Below are positions 36,359 through 46,434 of a DNA stretch of 64,000 nucleotides, piece after piece. The DNA lies in contig NZ_CP013118.1 in the NCBI RefSeq assembly GCF_001443605.1, positions 124,001 to 188,000 on the forward strand, written 5' to 3'. The position numbers and the translations under genes are program-made. The notes under the pieces are model-generated. The model was not told where the DNA came from and searched no databases. It worked only from the letters and a program-made list of their open reading frames with translations. Source of the DNA: Salinivirga cyanobacteriivorans. GTDB taxonomy: Bacteria > Bacteroidota > Bacteroidia > Bacteroidales > Salinivirgaceae. Each line of letters begins with the position of its first letter. Position 1 is the stretch's first letter.

Positions 36359-36868
36359 TTACTTGCCCTCTCCTTTAGGCTTTTCCTTTTTCTTGCCTGT
36401 TAAGTCTTCTGGGTGCTTTATTACATATATAATGGATGAAATCAGAGTTATCAACCCAAACCACAAAAACACATGACCTATCCAATATCGAGGTGTAAAT
36501 TTAATAATATTTTGATTATCAAATTGTAATTGACGGATGATATCATCATTATGAGACACCCATAGATCTACATCTTTATTAAAAAAACTATCTCGAGGTA
36601 TATTGACCAATTTTTCTATATGCTTACCGTAAACAGACTTATAAACACCATACTTATCAAGTTCAACAAGAAAATGGGAATATTTTTGATTGTTTTCATA
36701 GTATGTCTTTAAGCCTGCGCTTATAATCACACCTTCAATTTTTTTTAAATCATTTACATCCATAGGCGCTTTATAAAAGTAGACTATCCCTCCTATTAGA
36801 AAAGCTAAACCTGTTGGTATTCCTATGAAAGCGGTATGTAGGTAACTATATTTCTTTATGTATTTCAT
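36359..36868 (-). CDS. Presumed immunity protein, two membrane segments (cassette 7)
   Basis: This 169-residue homologue of 4794-5339 has hydrophobic segments near residues 12-30 and 128-148 around a soluble middle, and a basic, Lys-rich C-terminus. Its ATG overlaps the stop of the tip (ATGA at 36865-36868), which implies coupled translation. Since its relative also follows a related tip, toxin and partner appear to have co-evolved. It is probably an inner-membrane protector. Confidence 0.66.
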   Translation of the reverse strand: MKYIKKYSYLHTAFIGIPTGLAFLIGGIVYFYKAPMDVNDLKKIEGVIISAGLKTYYENNQKYSHFLVELDKYGVYKSVYGKHIEKLVNIPRDSFFNKDVDLWVSHNDDIIRQLQFDNQNIIKFTPRYWIGHVFLWFGLITLISSIIYVIKHPEDLTGKKKEKPKGEGK

Positions 36869-38865
36869 TGATCATCCATATTATTAAACTGATCTTCAAT
36901 ATATTCAAATAAACCTGGATAATTAGCTTGCAATTCAGCCTTATTTGATTGATCCATATTGTTCCATATCGTTATTATTGATGAAATATTTTCTTCTATG
37001 GCATTATTTGTTAGCCCTTTAAAAACTACGGAACAATCAACCAGAATACTGATTATTTTATAGTAATCAACAAAATCTTCCGATAAAAGATTCACAACCT
37101 GATTTTCTTGGTACTGTACTAATAAATCTGAGAAGCCTTTGACAAATAACATAAACCGAACAGATTTTGCGGCTGCCCCTGTTGCAAAAGCTACTGCCGA
37201 GGCATTTAATGAAAAAGAAGCTGCTGTTACTCCTAATTCAACTAGAGCCTCTATGTTCTCTCGGTTTTCCATTTCAATTAACCAAGCCAACAACACACCT
37301 GGCATACTAATAATTTCATTTTCGATATTAATGTATTTATTCCTTGATGCAAAAAAAACATTAACTGGCTCTAATGGATCAATATAAAAATCATCCACAT
37401 AGTTCTCTAATGGAAAGCCACTTGTATTTACATTTACCCTAAACTTCCCATCATCTTCTAGAAACACTCTATATGTTACAATAAATGAGTTGTTTGTCCA
37501 ATCAAACATAGCCCCGATGCTTGGGTCATTGGCATATGCGGCATAGTTTTCACGAGCATTTCCCAAAGGCTCCCAAATAAAAAATTTATCATCACTGGCA
37601 TTCATGCCATCATCTGTTACTTCGTCTTGCTGCCTTGTGTAGTATAAAACCGTTAAGCCTTCGGCCAAGTAGGTAAAACTGCTTGCTGTTAAGTTATCTA
37701 TGGAACTCAGTAGGTTCTGTTGAATATCCTGATGGTCAGAAAACCAGTTAATAACCTGAGATGCTTTTTGTGAAGAGGTAACACTTTTTAGTATTTTGTT
37801 CAAGGCATAATAATCATCTTCACTTAAATCTCCTTCGTTGATTTTTACAATCACCTCCTCCACTTGTGTTGCTTCAAATTCACTTTCTATCCAGCTTAAC
37901 GGAACATATTCTAATAGTGAAGTTAACAAGTTTACATCGTCCGTTTCTGGAATTTGATCCAAAAACCACTGCTTTACTTCTGTTTTGTAATCATCTTTTG
38001 AAAGCCCTATGGATTCAACCAAAGCTAATAAATCCTCTACGGTCTTTAGTTCAACGCTCAACCCATTGGTTTCATAATTGATATTATCTCCTTCGTACGC
38101 GAAAAAATTCAGATAGAAACTTAAGCGGTAGTCATTGTCCCAGCTGATCTCAAATCCGGGTTCATTTGTATTTATTATGTTGTCACCATTAAAATTTATG
38201 CTGCTTAAAAACAAACGAATATACGGGGCATTATCATACCCCCCGGTCAAATAAGGATATGCCGGCGATGCCAAATTAGCGGTATTTTGGATATTATGCT
38301 GATCAAGCAACCCAGTAAGATTTAAACTATAAACTGAGGTTGAATTTTCATCATAAATCGCACTAAGGATTAATGAAATACGGTCATTAACAATTTGATC
38401 GTCAATCTCTCCCTCTTCCACATCCTCAAAAATATGCCAACCTCCTTCGGGGTTGTGGATCAGGTCCCATTGGTATTTCCAAAGTTCGGTGCCGGTTGAA
38501 TAATCCATAAGATTATCTGTTTCTCCCTGAGGCAAAGTAAAGGAATTTTCTTCGGAAAACGTGTGGCGTAAATTAAAAACTCCGTGGCCAAGTTCATGCG
38601 CTACATCGCGGGTGGTGGCATCGGCGGTTACGAAGCCGCAGCGCGATTTAATGGGCATATACCCACGTACGTCGCCGCCTTCGGTGATGCCGGGGATTAC
38701 GAACAGGTAGGCCTGGCCCTGTTGCACGGGGTCGTACTGCATGCTGGCCAGAAACGATTCCCACACGGCGCGCATCTCGTTGCTGTAGTCGGTGTTGGGG
38801 CGCTCTATGAGGCCGTCGCCGTTTTCGTCCCAGTAGTTGATGTCCAGTGCGGGTAGGTACTCCAC
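36865..38865 (-). CDS. Toxin tip with intact metallopeptidase pre-toxin arm (cassette 7)
   Basis: This is the only arm in the window with an uninterrupted zinc motif: VAHELGHGVFNLRHTF near residue 90, then NLMDYSTGTELWKYQW, a Met-turn-like segment. The frame is open without a break from a stop at 38953 to 36865. There is no ATG near its 5' end (the GTG at 38865 lies inside the domain), so even this copy looks promoterless. After the VEEGE boundary the variable part of about 510 residues is homologous to the tip at 5351-7237, including the hydrophobic C-terminal region. In complete polymorphic toxins such peptidase domains are thought to release the toxin by self-cleavage. Confidence 0.68.
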   Translation of the reverse strand: MEYLPALDINYWDENGDGLIERPNTDYSNEMRAVWESFLASMQYDPVQQGQAYLFVIPGITEGGDVRGYMPIKSRCGFVTADATTRDVAHELGHGVFNLRHTFSEENSFTLPQGETDNLMDYSTGTELWKYQWDLIHNPEGGWHIFEDVEEGEIDDQIVNDRISLILSAIYDENSTSVYSLNLTGLLDQHNIQNTANLASPAYPYLTGGYDNAPYIRLFLSSINFNGDNIINTNEPGFEISWDNDYRLSFYLNFFAYEGDNINYETNGLSVELKTVEDLLALVESIGLSKDDYKTEVKQWFLDQIPETDDVNLLTSLLEYVPLSWIESEFEATQVEEVIVKINEGDLSEDDYYALNKILKSVTSSQKASQVINWFSDHQDIQQNLLSSIDNLTASSFTYLAEGLTVLYYTRQQDEVTDDGMNASDDKFFIWEPLGNARENYAAYANDPSIGAMFDWTNNSFIVTYRVFLEDDGKFRVNVNTSGFPLENYVDDFYIDPLEPVNVFFASRNKYINIENEIISMPGVLLAWLIEMENRENIEALVELGVTAASFSLNASAVAFATGAAAKSVRFMLFVKGFSDLLVQYQENQVVNLLSEDFVDYYKIISILVDCSVVFKGLTNNAIEENISSIITIWNNMDQSNKAELQANYPGLFEYIEDQFNNMDDQ

Positions 38866-38952
38866 GTCCCAGCTGACTACGGCCTGCCCGTAAATGTCGT
38901 TGAGTGCGTCTTCGAACTGGGCTTCGGTGTAGTTGAGCTCGTAGCCACGGGG

Positions 38953-39206
38953 TCAGTGCAATAGAGATTTATTGTTCTTTTATATTCTTTGCCTTGATGC
39001 AAAGAACCAAAAATCAAGACCAAATTACGCTTCAGCCCGCTCTGTTCAAAGAATTAAATGACCAATAAAAGCTGAACAAGCCTCTTTTATGTCATTCATA
39101 TCCTTTGAACATTCACTCCAACGCTGGCTCGCAAATTTGGTCTGGCCTGCCCGCAAAAAGTTTTTTAGTGTATTACTAACTTTTTATTGTAGCTTTTTGA
39201 CCGGCC
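38953..39206. repeat. 254-bp structured repeat S, copy 2
   Basis: The sequence is the same as 7594-7847, including the dyad arms. It lies between the intact peptidase arm and the interrupted XRE remnant. Confidence 0.7.
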
Positions 39207-39372
39207 ATGATGCAACGCCTGAACGATATTGCCACCTTCCGGGAAAAAGACCGCGAACACATTCTCTACACCCTCGATGCGATGATCCGCGACGTTAATG
39301 GTTTAGCCCCCTATAAATCGGACAATTTATTTTCAGGTTTCAAAAGTAACCATTTTATTCCATAATATTGCA

Positions 39373-40236
39373 TTAGCAAGGGACGACCGAAGGTGACCTT
39401 TTTACCGATGGTTGTTTTGGTGTAACGGGCCCGTTCACCTTTCTATGTAAATCTGACGGCTCATCGAGAGCCGCCCGATTTAAGCAAGGGACTTCCCTCA
39501 GGCTCTCATTCCCCGATAGCTGGTAGTAGGGGATTTTGGAGTAAAACCTGACTTTTCGGTTTTTGTATTCTTTACGAATTATTAATCCTTTATCCCACAT
39601 TTCCCAAAATAAACGAGGTGGAAGGTTTGCAATAGAGCCGTGTAGTCGGACGTTGTTGTATTTTTCATAAAATATTGTAAGTCGTTGTGTTAATTGCCCA
39701 ATATCCCAAAAGTTATTATTGCCAAGCGATTTTGATAAAATGTTGTGAAAACTCTCCACATGACCATTTTCCTGTGGGGTATACGGGTGTGTAAAAACTT
39801 GATTAAGATAATTTTCCTTAAAAAATGATTGGATGATTTTTGAGCCAAATTGTGGCCCATTATCATTACGGATCTCCACATGTACACCCTTAGTTAATAT
39901 ATCAGCCGGCTGCAAATGATCAATAATTACTTGCTCCCATGCCTTTTTAACATCGCCTGATTTCATAGAAAATCCCACCCTCCAATGTAAAACAGCTCGT
40001 GTAAATGTGTCTATAATAGTCAAAATAAAAGCATACCTGCGTGCTTGGGTAATCCAAATATATTTGATGTCCATTTCGATTACTTCCAGGGGGCCTTTCG
40101 GGGTGACTATTCGATATCTGGCATATGTTTTTGGCTGTCGATTATACTTTGTTTTTAATAATTGAGACTCTTTCATCAGCCGATATACTTTTTTGTGGTT
40201 AATTAAATATCCCAGCAACACTAAAGCTGTTGCCAT
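39373..40236 (-). CDS. IS3-family transposase OrfB (frame extends further 5')
   Basis: The catalytic part has an rve DDE core: Asp in IEMDIKYIW, Asp in RNDNGPQFGS and Glu in QENGHVESFHN. The frame is open well upstream of the ATG at 40236, to about 40480, and encodes an HTH_21-like region (DTDYGYRKMATALVLLGY). The real product is therefore probably an OrfAB fusion made by -1 frameshifting. No internal stop is seen. Confidence 0.88.
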   Translation of the reverse strand: MATALVLLGYLINHKKVYRLMKESQLLKTKYNRQPKTYARYRIVTPKGPLEVIEMDIKYIWITQARRYAFILTIIDTFTRAVLHWRVGFSMKSGDVKKAWEQVIIDHLQPADILTKGVHVEIRNDNGPQFGSKIIQSFFKENYLNQVFTHPYTPQENGHVESFHNILSKSLGNNNFWDIGQLTQRLTIFYEKYNNVRLHGSIANLPPRLFWEMWDKGLIIRKEYKNRKVRFYSKIPYYQLSGNESLREVPCLNRAALDEPSDLHRKVNGPVTPKQPSVKRSPSVVPC

Positions 40237-40466
40237 CTTTCTGTAGCCATAATCTGTATCCGGATCAGACTGTATGTTTTTTATTTTTTTGATAACAAAA
40301 GAGTTGTTTTTAATAATTTTTTGGCCATCCTCCAGTTTTTCTGTTGTACTGGTGGGTTTTCTGCCTGGCCGTTTGCCAAGAGATTTATAATAATATTGGT
40401 GCTTGGTAACTCCGGCAATGGAAAGTGCAATATCTCTGCGAAGTCCAAACCCAATATATTTACAAA

Positions 40467-40790
40467 CTATTTCTTTTTTCTCGCCCAGGCATACTTCTTT
40501 TTTAGCATATCATCTTTGAGCCGCCCTTCAAGTTCTTTTTCGGCTAAAAGCTTTTTCAGCGTTTCGTTTTCTTTTTCTAAACGCTTAATCTCTTTTAACT
40601 GAGCAGGGGTCATCCCATGGCGAAAGCCAGCTTCTCCCATGGTTTCGAATTTTTTCTTCCAACCATAATATGTGGCCGGATAAATTCCGTGTTTCTCAAG
40701 GGTTACGTTAACTCCTTGTTCTGTAGCTTCTTTTATAATCTGAAGCTTTTCCTCTTTGGTGAATTTTCTTTTTTTCATGTCTGTGTGCAT
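40467..40790 (-). CDS. IS3-family OrfA
   Basis: This 107-residue DNA-binding protein has a helix-turn-helix (FTKEEKLQIIKEATEQG, then TYYGWKKKFE) and a leucine-rich coiled coil (IKRLEKENETLKKLLAEKE). The last codons lie in an AAAAAAG run, a good slippery site for a -1 shift into the OrfB frame. Confidence 0.9.
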   Translation of the reverse strand: MHTDMKKRKFTKEEKLQIIKEATEQGVNVTLEKHGIYPATYYGWKKKFETMGEAGFRHGMTPAQLKEIKRLEKENETLKKLLAEKELEGRLKDDMLKKKYAWARKKK

Positions 40791-40958
40791 AATTACTAAT
40801 TTTTATTGATAATTATGTCAGACTTATTCGGGGGCTAATTCAGTTAAGACAAGGCAGGCTTATTCGTAAAAAGTTCAGGAACCTGCCACCATCTTATTTG
40901 TAGTTACGTAAGGTCATAATCCTTACTCACAGTACACTCGGCGCGAGCTGGGCAACGC

Positions 40959-41321
40959 TCAATAGTAATGTCTTTTTAGATGTAGAATAATAGCATCCGT
41001 AAGTATTTCTATCTCTTGTATGAAATATAAAAATTTACCTTCTGAATGCCAATTGTCGAAAATAGTATTATCGAATTTTAATGAAGACAAATTAATAAAT
41101 AACCTAGTTAAAAGATTATTTCTGAAATTTATTTTAATGTCTTTTAGCTCTAAAGCTTTTAATTCAAAAAAATCATCATTAGTTTCTTTAAAAAGACTTA
41201 AAATCTCCTGTAGTAAATCTTCTTTTAAAGCAAGCAACTTTTTTTCATCAATATTACTTTTAATCACCTTTAACGAGTGCTTAAATTCATTCAAGGCTAT
41301 CAAATGCTTTATATTATCCAT
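40959..41321 (-). CDS. Presumed cytoplasmic immunity protein (cassette 8)
   Basis: The 120-residue, mostly helical protein has no leader or membrane segment, unlike nearly all other partners in the window. Its start ATGGATAA overlaps the stop of the tip at 41314, so the two genes are coupled. A cytoplasmic partner suggests that the cognate toxin acts on a cytoplasmic target. No family is recognised. Confidence 0.6.
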   Translation of the reverse strand: MDNIKHLIALNEFKHSLKVIKSNIDEKKLLALKEDLLQEILSLFKETNDDFFELKALELKDIKINFRNNLLTRLFINLSSLKFDNTIFDNWHSEGKFLYFIQEIEILTDAIILHLKRHYY

Positions 41322-42006
41322 TAGTTATTGTCATCTCTTTTGTGGAATATTCATAGAATGTATCGATTGCATTATTAATATTTTCAAGGGGAATGAAAAA
41401 TTTTCGACTATCTTCAGTATTTAATGATGGTATAAGTATTGTTCCAGCATCATTACCCGGAGGGTAAGGTAGAACATAATTCTCAATAAAAGTGGATATA
41501 AAGTTGATAAAATCATCAACGATTTGAGTTGTTGTTGATATATTATAAGGTAACTCACCTGAAGTTATCCATTCAGGCTTATTATTTAGTACTTCAAGAT
41601 AAGATTTAATTAATGGTTCAAATTGATCAATATATTCAACAGCCTCTGGTTGATCAAATATTTTTGGTGGTAGTAGTGGATTTGCTTTTTCAAATTCATC
41701 AATATGTGTTCCCTCCACAATGCCATTATTTGTTATTAAATCTCCATTTTCGTATGTAAAGATGTGATAATAAATACGAACTTCATTTACATAATACGGA
41801 ATTCCTAATTCATCAATATAAAAAACAGTTTTTTGTAACACTAGTTTTGCTTCATGCTCATCTTTACTATCAACAATAAAGCTTGTCTTTTTAATCCATG
41901 TTTCTGCTGTATTCTTTTTTGTATATATCTCATAACCAAGATCAATGTTCATCCAATAGAAAAAGGTTTCAATAATATCATCGGAAACCATCTCCCCCTC
42001 CTCCAC
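41314..42006 (-). CDS. Toxin tip, unrecognised domain (cassette 8)
   Basis: The 230-residue frame starts at a GTG in the shared boundary and is open to the repeat joint at 42066. Everything after VEEGE is unique in the window. The first half is rich in aromatic residues and beta-strand-like (FYIDELGIPYYVNEVRIYYH). The second half is helical. I see no Cys/His pair or zinc motif like those in the other tips. Confidence 0.55.
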   Translation of the reverse strand: MEEGEMVSDDIIETFFYWMNIDLGYEIYTKKNTAETWIKKTSFIVDSKDEHEAKLVLQKTVFYIDELGIPYYVNEVRIYYHIFTYENGDLITNNGIVEGTHIDEFEKANPLLPPKIFDQPEAVEYIDQFEPLIKSYLEVLNNKPEWITSGELPYNISTTTQIVDDFINFISTFIENYVLPYPPGNDAGTILIPSLNTEDSRKFFIPLENINNAIDTFYEYSTKEMTITNG

Positions 42007-42066
42007 CTCTTCAAAAATGTGCCAGCCGCCTTCGGGGTTGTGGATAAAGTCCCATTGGTATTTCCA

Positions 42067-43019
42067 AGTGAGCAGGAAAACCCATCGTCAATGATGTTTT
42101 TATACAGGCTTTTATCAAAGAACGTCGTGCTATAAACACACTTTCAAATATATAAAAATCGGCCATACTTTTTCTTTCAATTGAAAAGTTCAATTGAAAA
42201 AAAAAAGACCACAGGTTTATTTTTTAAAAGAAAAACAAAAAAAGAAAGCCATACCACAAGGTAAGGCGGAAAGGGCTGTCAAGGCTGACGGCAAAAGAGT
42301 TTTACCATAAAAATCAATCTCTTAAAACTGTTTTGCCGGAACTTGTCTTGGCCTTTACTGCCCTTGGAGCCGGCTTAAATTGGGCTTCCTTTTTTTGCTT
42401 TCCGGAAGTCAAAAATTCCTTTGTTTAAAGTCTTTAACCTGCTGAACAATGGTAACTTGTGCGTAAGGAAAAAGTGCCTACAGCAAGCGGTGGGAAAGCG
42501 GATGCAATGAGCGATGCCCTGAGCGTAGTCGAAGGGTGAAGCGGATTGCAGACGCTGTGCAGCGATAGCGAGCCGCCTGCGAGTGCGGCCGAGGCCTGCC
42601 GGGTAAAAGCCGACCTTAGAAGGCTGAGCGGCAGTGCTGTTTACAGTGAGCTTTGGCGCAGGTTTTTGATCGTGTCGTCGGATGGAGCGATGGCTCAAAA
42701 ACTGTGACAAAGGCGAACCGAGGACGCCAGCAGGCTCGCTTAACTCGGGCAGCGGTTGGCTGTGACTGCGATGTGGAGTTTACGGAACATGGCAGGCGCA
42801 GACAAAGGAGCTGCCAATGAGGAAGATTGAGGAACGCAAAAAACATGACAAGCTCGTATCCGCCAGCTGGCGGAGGAGACCCGCAGGGCGGCACAGCGCT
42901 TTTTTATTCAATTGAAAAAAATAAAATGTCATAAAAATGTGCTGTGACGGCTTGGCCATGGGTTTTTGCTGACGAGTGATGACGAATACCGCTTTTCCGG
43001 GTCGTGCGGTGGGGGTTAT
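42067..43019. repeat. Long mosaic repeat R, copy 4
   Basis: This 0.95-kb block combines the GAGCGTAGTCGAAGG block with the GCGGCCGAGG block and the palindromic TCCGCCAGCTGGCGGA block. The first two blocks occur in opposite pairings in copies 2 and 1. The target of the IS21-family insertion is uninterrupted here. Confidence 0.75.
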
Positions 43020-43691
43020 TTACAACTCCTGCCATCCTTTAAAATCTTTAAATTCTTCAAAGGCCGATTCCCATATCTCAGAGGCTTCCTGTGCCCGGGT
43101 TTGTGGTATGAGTTCGTAGTTCTGCAGTTGACGGTAGCCTTTGCCGTTTTTCCGGATTAGATTTAATTCCCGTAAGCCTTGTAAAATGCGATTGCAACTG
43201 GTTTTTGATTTTCCGGTAAGTGCTTGTAAATCCCTCCAATTGAAAGAAGAAGATAAACCGATTTCATCAAACAAGATTTGATAATAATTTCTTATATTGC
43301 CCGATATATCAAGCTTTTGGGCTGTAAACAATGGACTGATCAACATTAAAGCTGTTGCATAATCTTCTCTTTGGCTGATGTAATTTCCCTCGCTGTCTTT
43401 TTGCCTGTAGAGCTTATTGATTACCGTTAATGAGTGTACCAGTGATTCATAAAGTATGCGTACATCGTTCTGTAAAATGGTGCTGCTTTCTATTTCTGTG
43501 GTTGGGTCGTGTACTGTTGTTGCCCTTGGGAACAGGTTCTTTAAGGCGATTACTAAGCTTGTTATTTTTAGGTATCTGCATTCCATTGTTTTTTCAATAT
43601 CTCTATTAACACTTTTCGTGGGACGCGGGACGCAAAGGGTTTTTTCCAGTAATGACGCAGGTTCTATCGTCCCATTTGGCGTTCCACCCAC
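43020..43691 (-). CDS. Winged-helix protein resembling the primase C-terminus, copy 4
   Basis: This is again identical in protein sequence to the three other copies, although the neighbouring primase is broken. Conservation independent of the neighbour suggests frequent gene conversion or a very recent expansion. Confidence 0.65.
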   Translation of the reverse strand: MGGTPNGTIEPASLLEKTLCVPRPTKSVNRDIEKTMECRYLKITSLVIALKNLFPRATTVHDPTTEIESSTILQNDVRILYESLVHSLTVINKLYRQKDSEGNYISQREDYATALMLISPLFTAQKLDISGNIRNYYQILFDEIGLSSSFNWRDLQALTGKSKTSCNRILQGLRELNLIRKNGKGYRQLQNYELIPQTRAQEASEIWESAFEEFKDFKGWQEL

Positions 43692-43722
43692 TTTGGGACG
43701 CTAGATATTTACCGGCTTAATT

Positions 43723-46278
43723 TTAGAGCTTATCTAATTGATTGTTAAGATATTCTTTAATCTGCTCACGCAACTTTACAACATTGTCCCAATACGATAC
43801 TTTATAACGTAATCCCTTATTTTGATAACCACCTGTAACCGAAAGATATTCTAACTCTAAAAGATTGTTTAAATATCGGTGTGTAGCCGATTTACTAAGG
43901 TTTAGACTATGCCGGATTTCCCGTTGCATGAATTCATAGTTTTGCGGGTTTTCTTTTGCCAAAACATACGCCTTCAGCTGCTCAAAGAACTGCCGCAATG
44001 AGCCGTCCAACTCGTCCACTTTCAAAAAAATACTGTCGAACATGATCTCTACGGCTGTTTTCAGGTCTTCGGGTTCGGTGATAATTCTGCCCCGGTCATC
44101 TCGCTTGCGCTGGTATTGGTGGATTAAGGTCACTTGTTTTACAAAACTCAAAAACAGTTCGTGTAAACGCCTTATTTTATGGGCTTGGGGTGGGAGTTTT
44201 ATCTTGTCGGCATAGGGGTTTATTACTTTTAAAGGCTTTAATATGCGGATGCAGTTTTGCAAAAATTCCTTTGCTTCAACTTCCTGCTTTTTTTCTATCG
44301 TTCCGCTGGCGGTTTTGCTTTGGTAATTCATGATCTTTTTGGTTTGTTCGCTGCTTTCATCCACGGCCACAATAAACATTCGGCTCATGTTATCTTCATA
44401 AATTTGCCCGTGCGTGGTGGCGCAGATGCTGGCCATTGGGCCGCGGACGATCCGTTGGGCGCTGCGTATGTTTCCGTTTTCATCTTTTTGGCTCGTGGAG
44501 CTGCTGAGTTGTTCGTTGCTGATCAGCTCCCGCCAGGCAAACAAGGCTTCTTCTTTCAGCCCGTCGATGTCTTCCAAACAAATCAGTTTCCCTTGAAAAT
44601 AATATTCATCGTAGTTGTAAAAACTGTTTTCCGTAACACGGGTAAATTTCACTACTCGTTCATCGGGCATTAAAGCGGCTATTTTGCTCAAAAGGTGCGT
44701 TTTTCCGCTGCCCGAACTGCCTTGTATTAAAGCATGCAGGGTTTCCGGCATTTTGTGGCTGGTGGCTATCACAAACAAAAACAAACGGTTATTTTATTCG
44801 CCTACGATGCCGCTTTGGCCGATCAATTCGTTTAGGTTTTGTATTAAATTTTCTTTCTGCAAATAGGCTTTGTATTTAGTTTGTTCTGCTATGTTTAAAG
44901 CTTTGTCGTTTGAGTTTTCTTCGGTGGTTTGTTGCAGTTGGTTGTCCCGGTATTCTTCCAAAAGGTCGGTCAGTTCCGATAAATCGTTTTCCACCAAATC
45001 GCTTCGCAAGTCCAATTTCTCACTCGCTTCCCGGGCTTCTTTTCGGGTTTGTTTTTCTTCGTATAAATCCAAACGGCAACGGTATTTTATGGCGGTTTCC
45101 AGATGCTGCACGTCTAAACTTACCAGCATGCGGTCGAAGGTTTTCGGCAGGCTGCCTTTGATAATGTAACGGGCGGTGGGAGTTTCGTGGATGATTTTGT
45201 TTGGGGTATCGGTTTTTAATGGAGACGCAAGGCATTGCGGCTGTACTTCGGTAGCGGCCTCCTTTGGAGACGCAAGGCACTGTGTCCGGCTTCCGACGGA
45301 TTGCGTCTTTACGGCAGGTTGCCGTTCATCGATTAATTGCAAGATGGCTTCTTTGCCATAAGTTATGAACATACTGTTTACGTCTTCGCCATCGGGCGTT
45401 GGCACGGCTGTAATCTTGCATTTTAGGTGCTGTAGTTTTTCGGTGCTTTTAATTATACCTTCTTTTCCGGCTATATCACCATCAAAAAAGAAAATAATTT
45501 CTTGTAAGTTTTTTAATTGTTTTATTGCCTCGATATGCTCTGCAGTAAGTCCATTAGTACCATAGGCGGTTAATACGGAGATGCCTTTCATTGCTAATTG
45601 CTCATTATTAATTACTAATTGGAGACTGGCACAGTCGATAATAGCCTCGGTGATGATTAACGTTTCGGTTTCTTTGGTTGGGTTATTCGGATACAATCCT
45701 TTGCGGTTTGCGGTGTAGTAGTGTTTGCCAAATTCTACGTTATGGCCGTTGCTTTCTGTGATTCTTCTGCCGTACAGGCTTACAATGTTTCCGTTTTTGT
45801 CTTTCAGTGGGAAGGTGATGCACTGTTTGAGTTTTTTCCAGTTTACACCGCTATTGTAGCCAACTTCTTGTAATTGTTCTAAGCAGCGGTTTCTCAAATA
45901 TTCTTGTGCTTTGGGGCTGCGTGGGAGGCCTTCTTTTTGCCTGTTAAATAGCTCGGCAAAGTTTTCAGCCTCCGCAGCCCGCTTGGATGCAATCCCCATT
46001 ACATCGGTATTATTGGTTTGTTCTCCTGCCAGTTCTGCAGCTTTTTTCAATGCTTCGTGTTTGCTGCAATTTTCTTTGTCCTGGATAAACTGTATCACAT
46101 CGCCGGTTTTGCCGCAACCAAAGCAGTTGTATGTGTTGGTTTCTGTATAAATCTTGCAGCTGGGTTTATCGTCCTTATGGAACGGGCATTTGATATGGTC
46201 GTTCTTATCCGGTTTAATGCCGTAATGCGCCAAAACACTCATTATAGGTAGCCGTTTTTTGATGTCGGGGATTTGCAT
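43723..46278 (-). pseudogene. Primase-helicase, copy 5, with premature stop
   Basis: The frame is interrupted by TAA at 44794-44796, where other copies have GAA (GEENNR). This separates a 494-residue N-terminal part (CHC2 and Toprim) from the ATPase and winged-helix part (43723-44784). Everything else is in frame, so it is a single nonsense change. The linker carries extra palindromic insertions (near 45222-45312, encoding PQCLASP-like repeats). The start region KPDKNDHIKCPFH goes with the class 3 XRE. An ATG ten codons past the stop could allow restart of the ATPase half. Confidence 0.8.
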
Positions 46279-46434
46279 GGGAAAAAAGTTTAAGTTTTAT
46301 CCTACTGATATATTTATCACAAAACTATAATATTTATCAGATAAAAGCAAAGAAAAAATAACTTGTTTGTGATAATTATATCAGTTATTTTTGTAAATAC
46401 CTTAGTATTTGTATCATTTTACTGATAAATAAGC
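46279..46434. promoter_or_regulatory. Divergent control region, class 3 operators (second copy)
   Basis: The TGATA-N4-TATCA pair and the TGATAA half-sites seen upstream of XRE4 are repeated with very few changes. The -7 element is TATTTTTG at 46386-46393. Confidence 0.6.

Larger units (their letters stand above)
39299..40842 (-). mobile_element. IS3-family insertion sequence
   Basis: The 1,544-bp element has imperfect inverted ends (TGGTTTAGCCCCCTATAAAT on the left; TGAATTAGCCCCCGAATAAG read inward from the right). It is flanked by 5-bp direct repeats GTTAA at 39294-39298 and 40843-40847. It carries orfA and orfB on the minus strand. Confidence 0.92.
39207..40869 (+). pseudogene. XRE regulator 3' remnant, copy 2, cut by an IS
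   Basis: The frame starts ATGATG at 39207 and is interrupted after GACGTTAA. It resumes at 40843 and ends with codons for RQAYS and TAA at 40867-40869. Removing the insertion and one 5-bp repeat restores a frame nearly the same as at 7848-7961. Confidence 0.75.
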
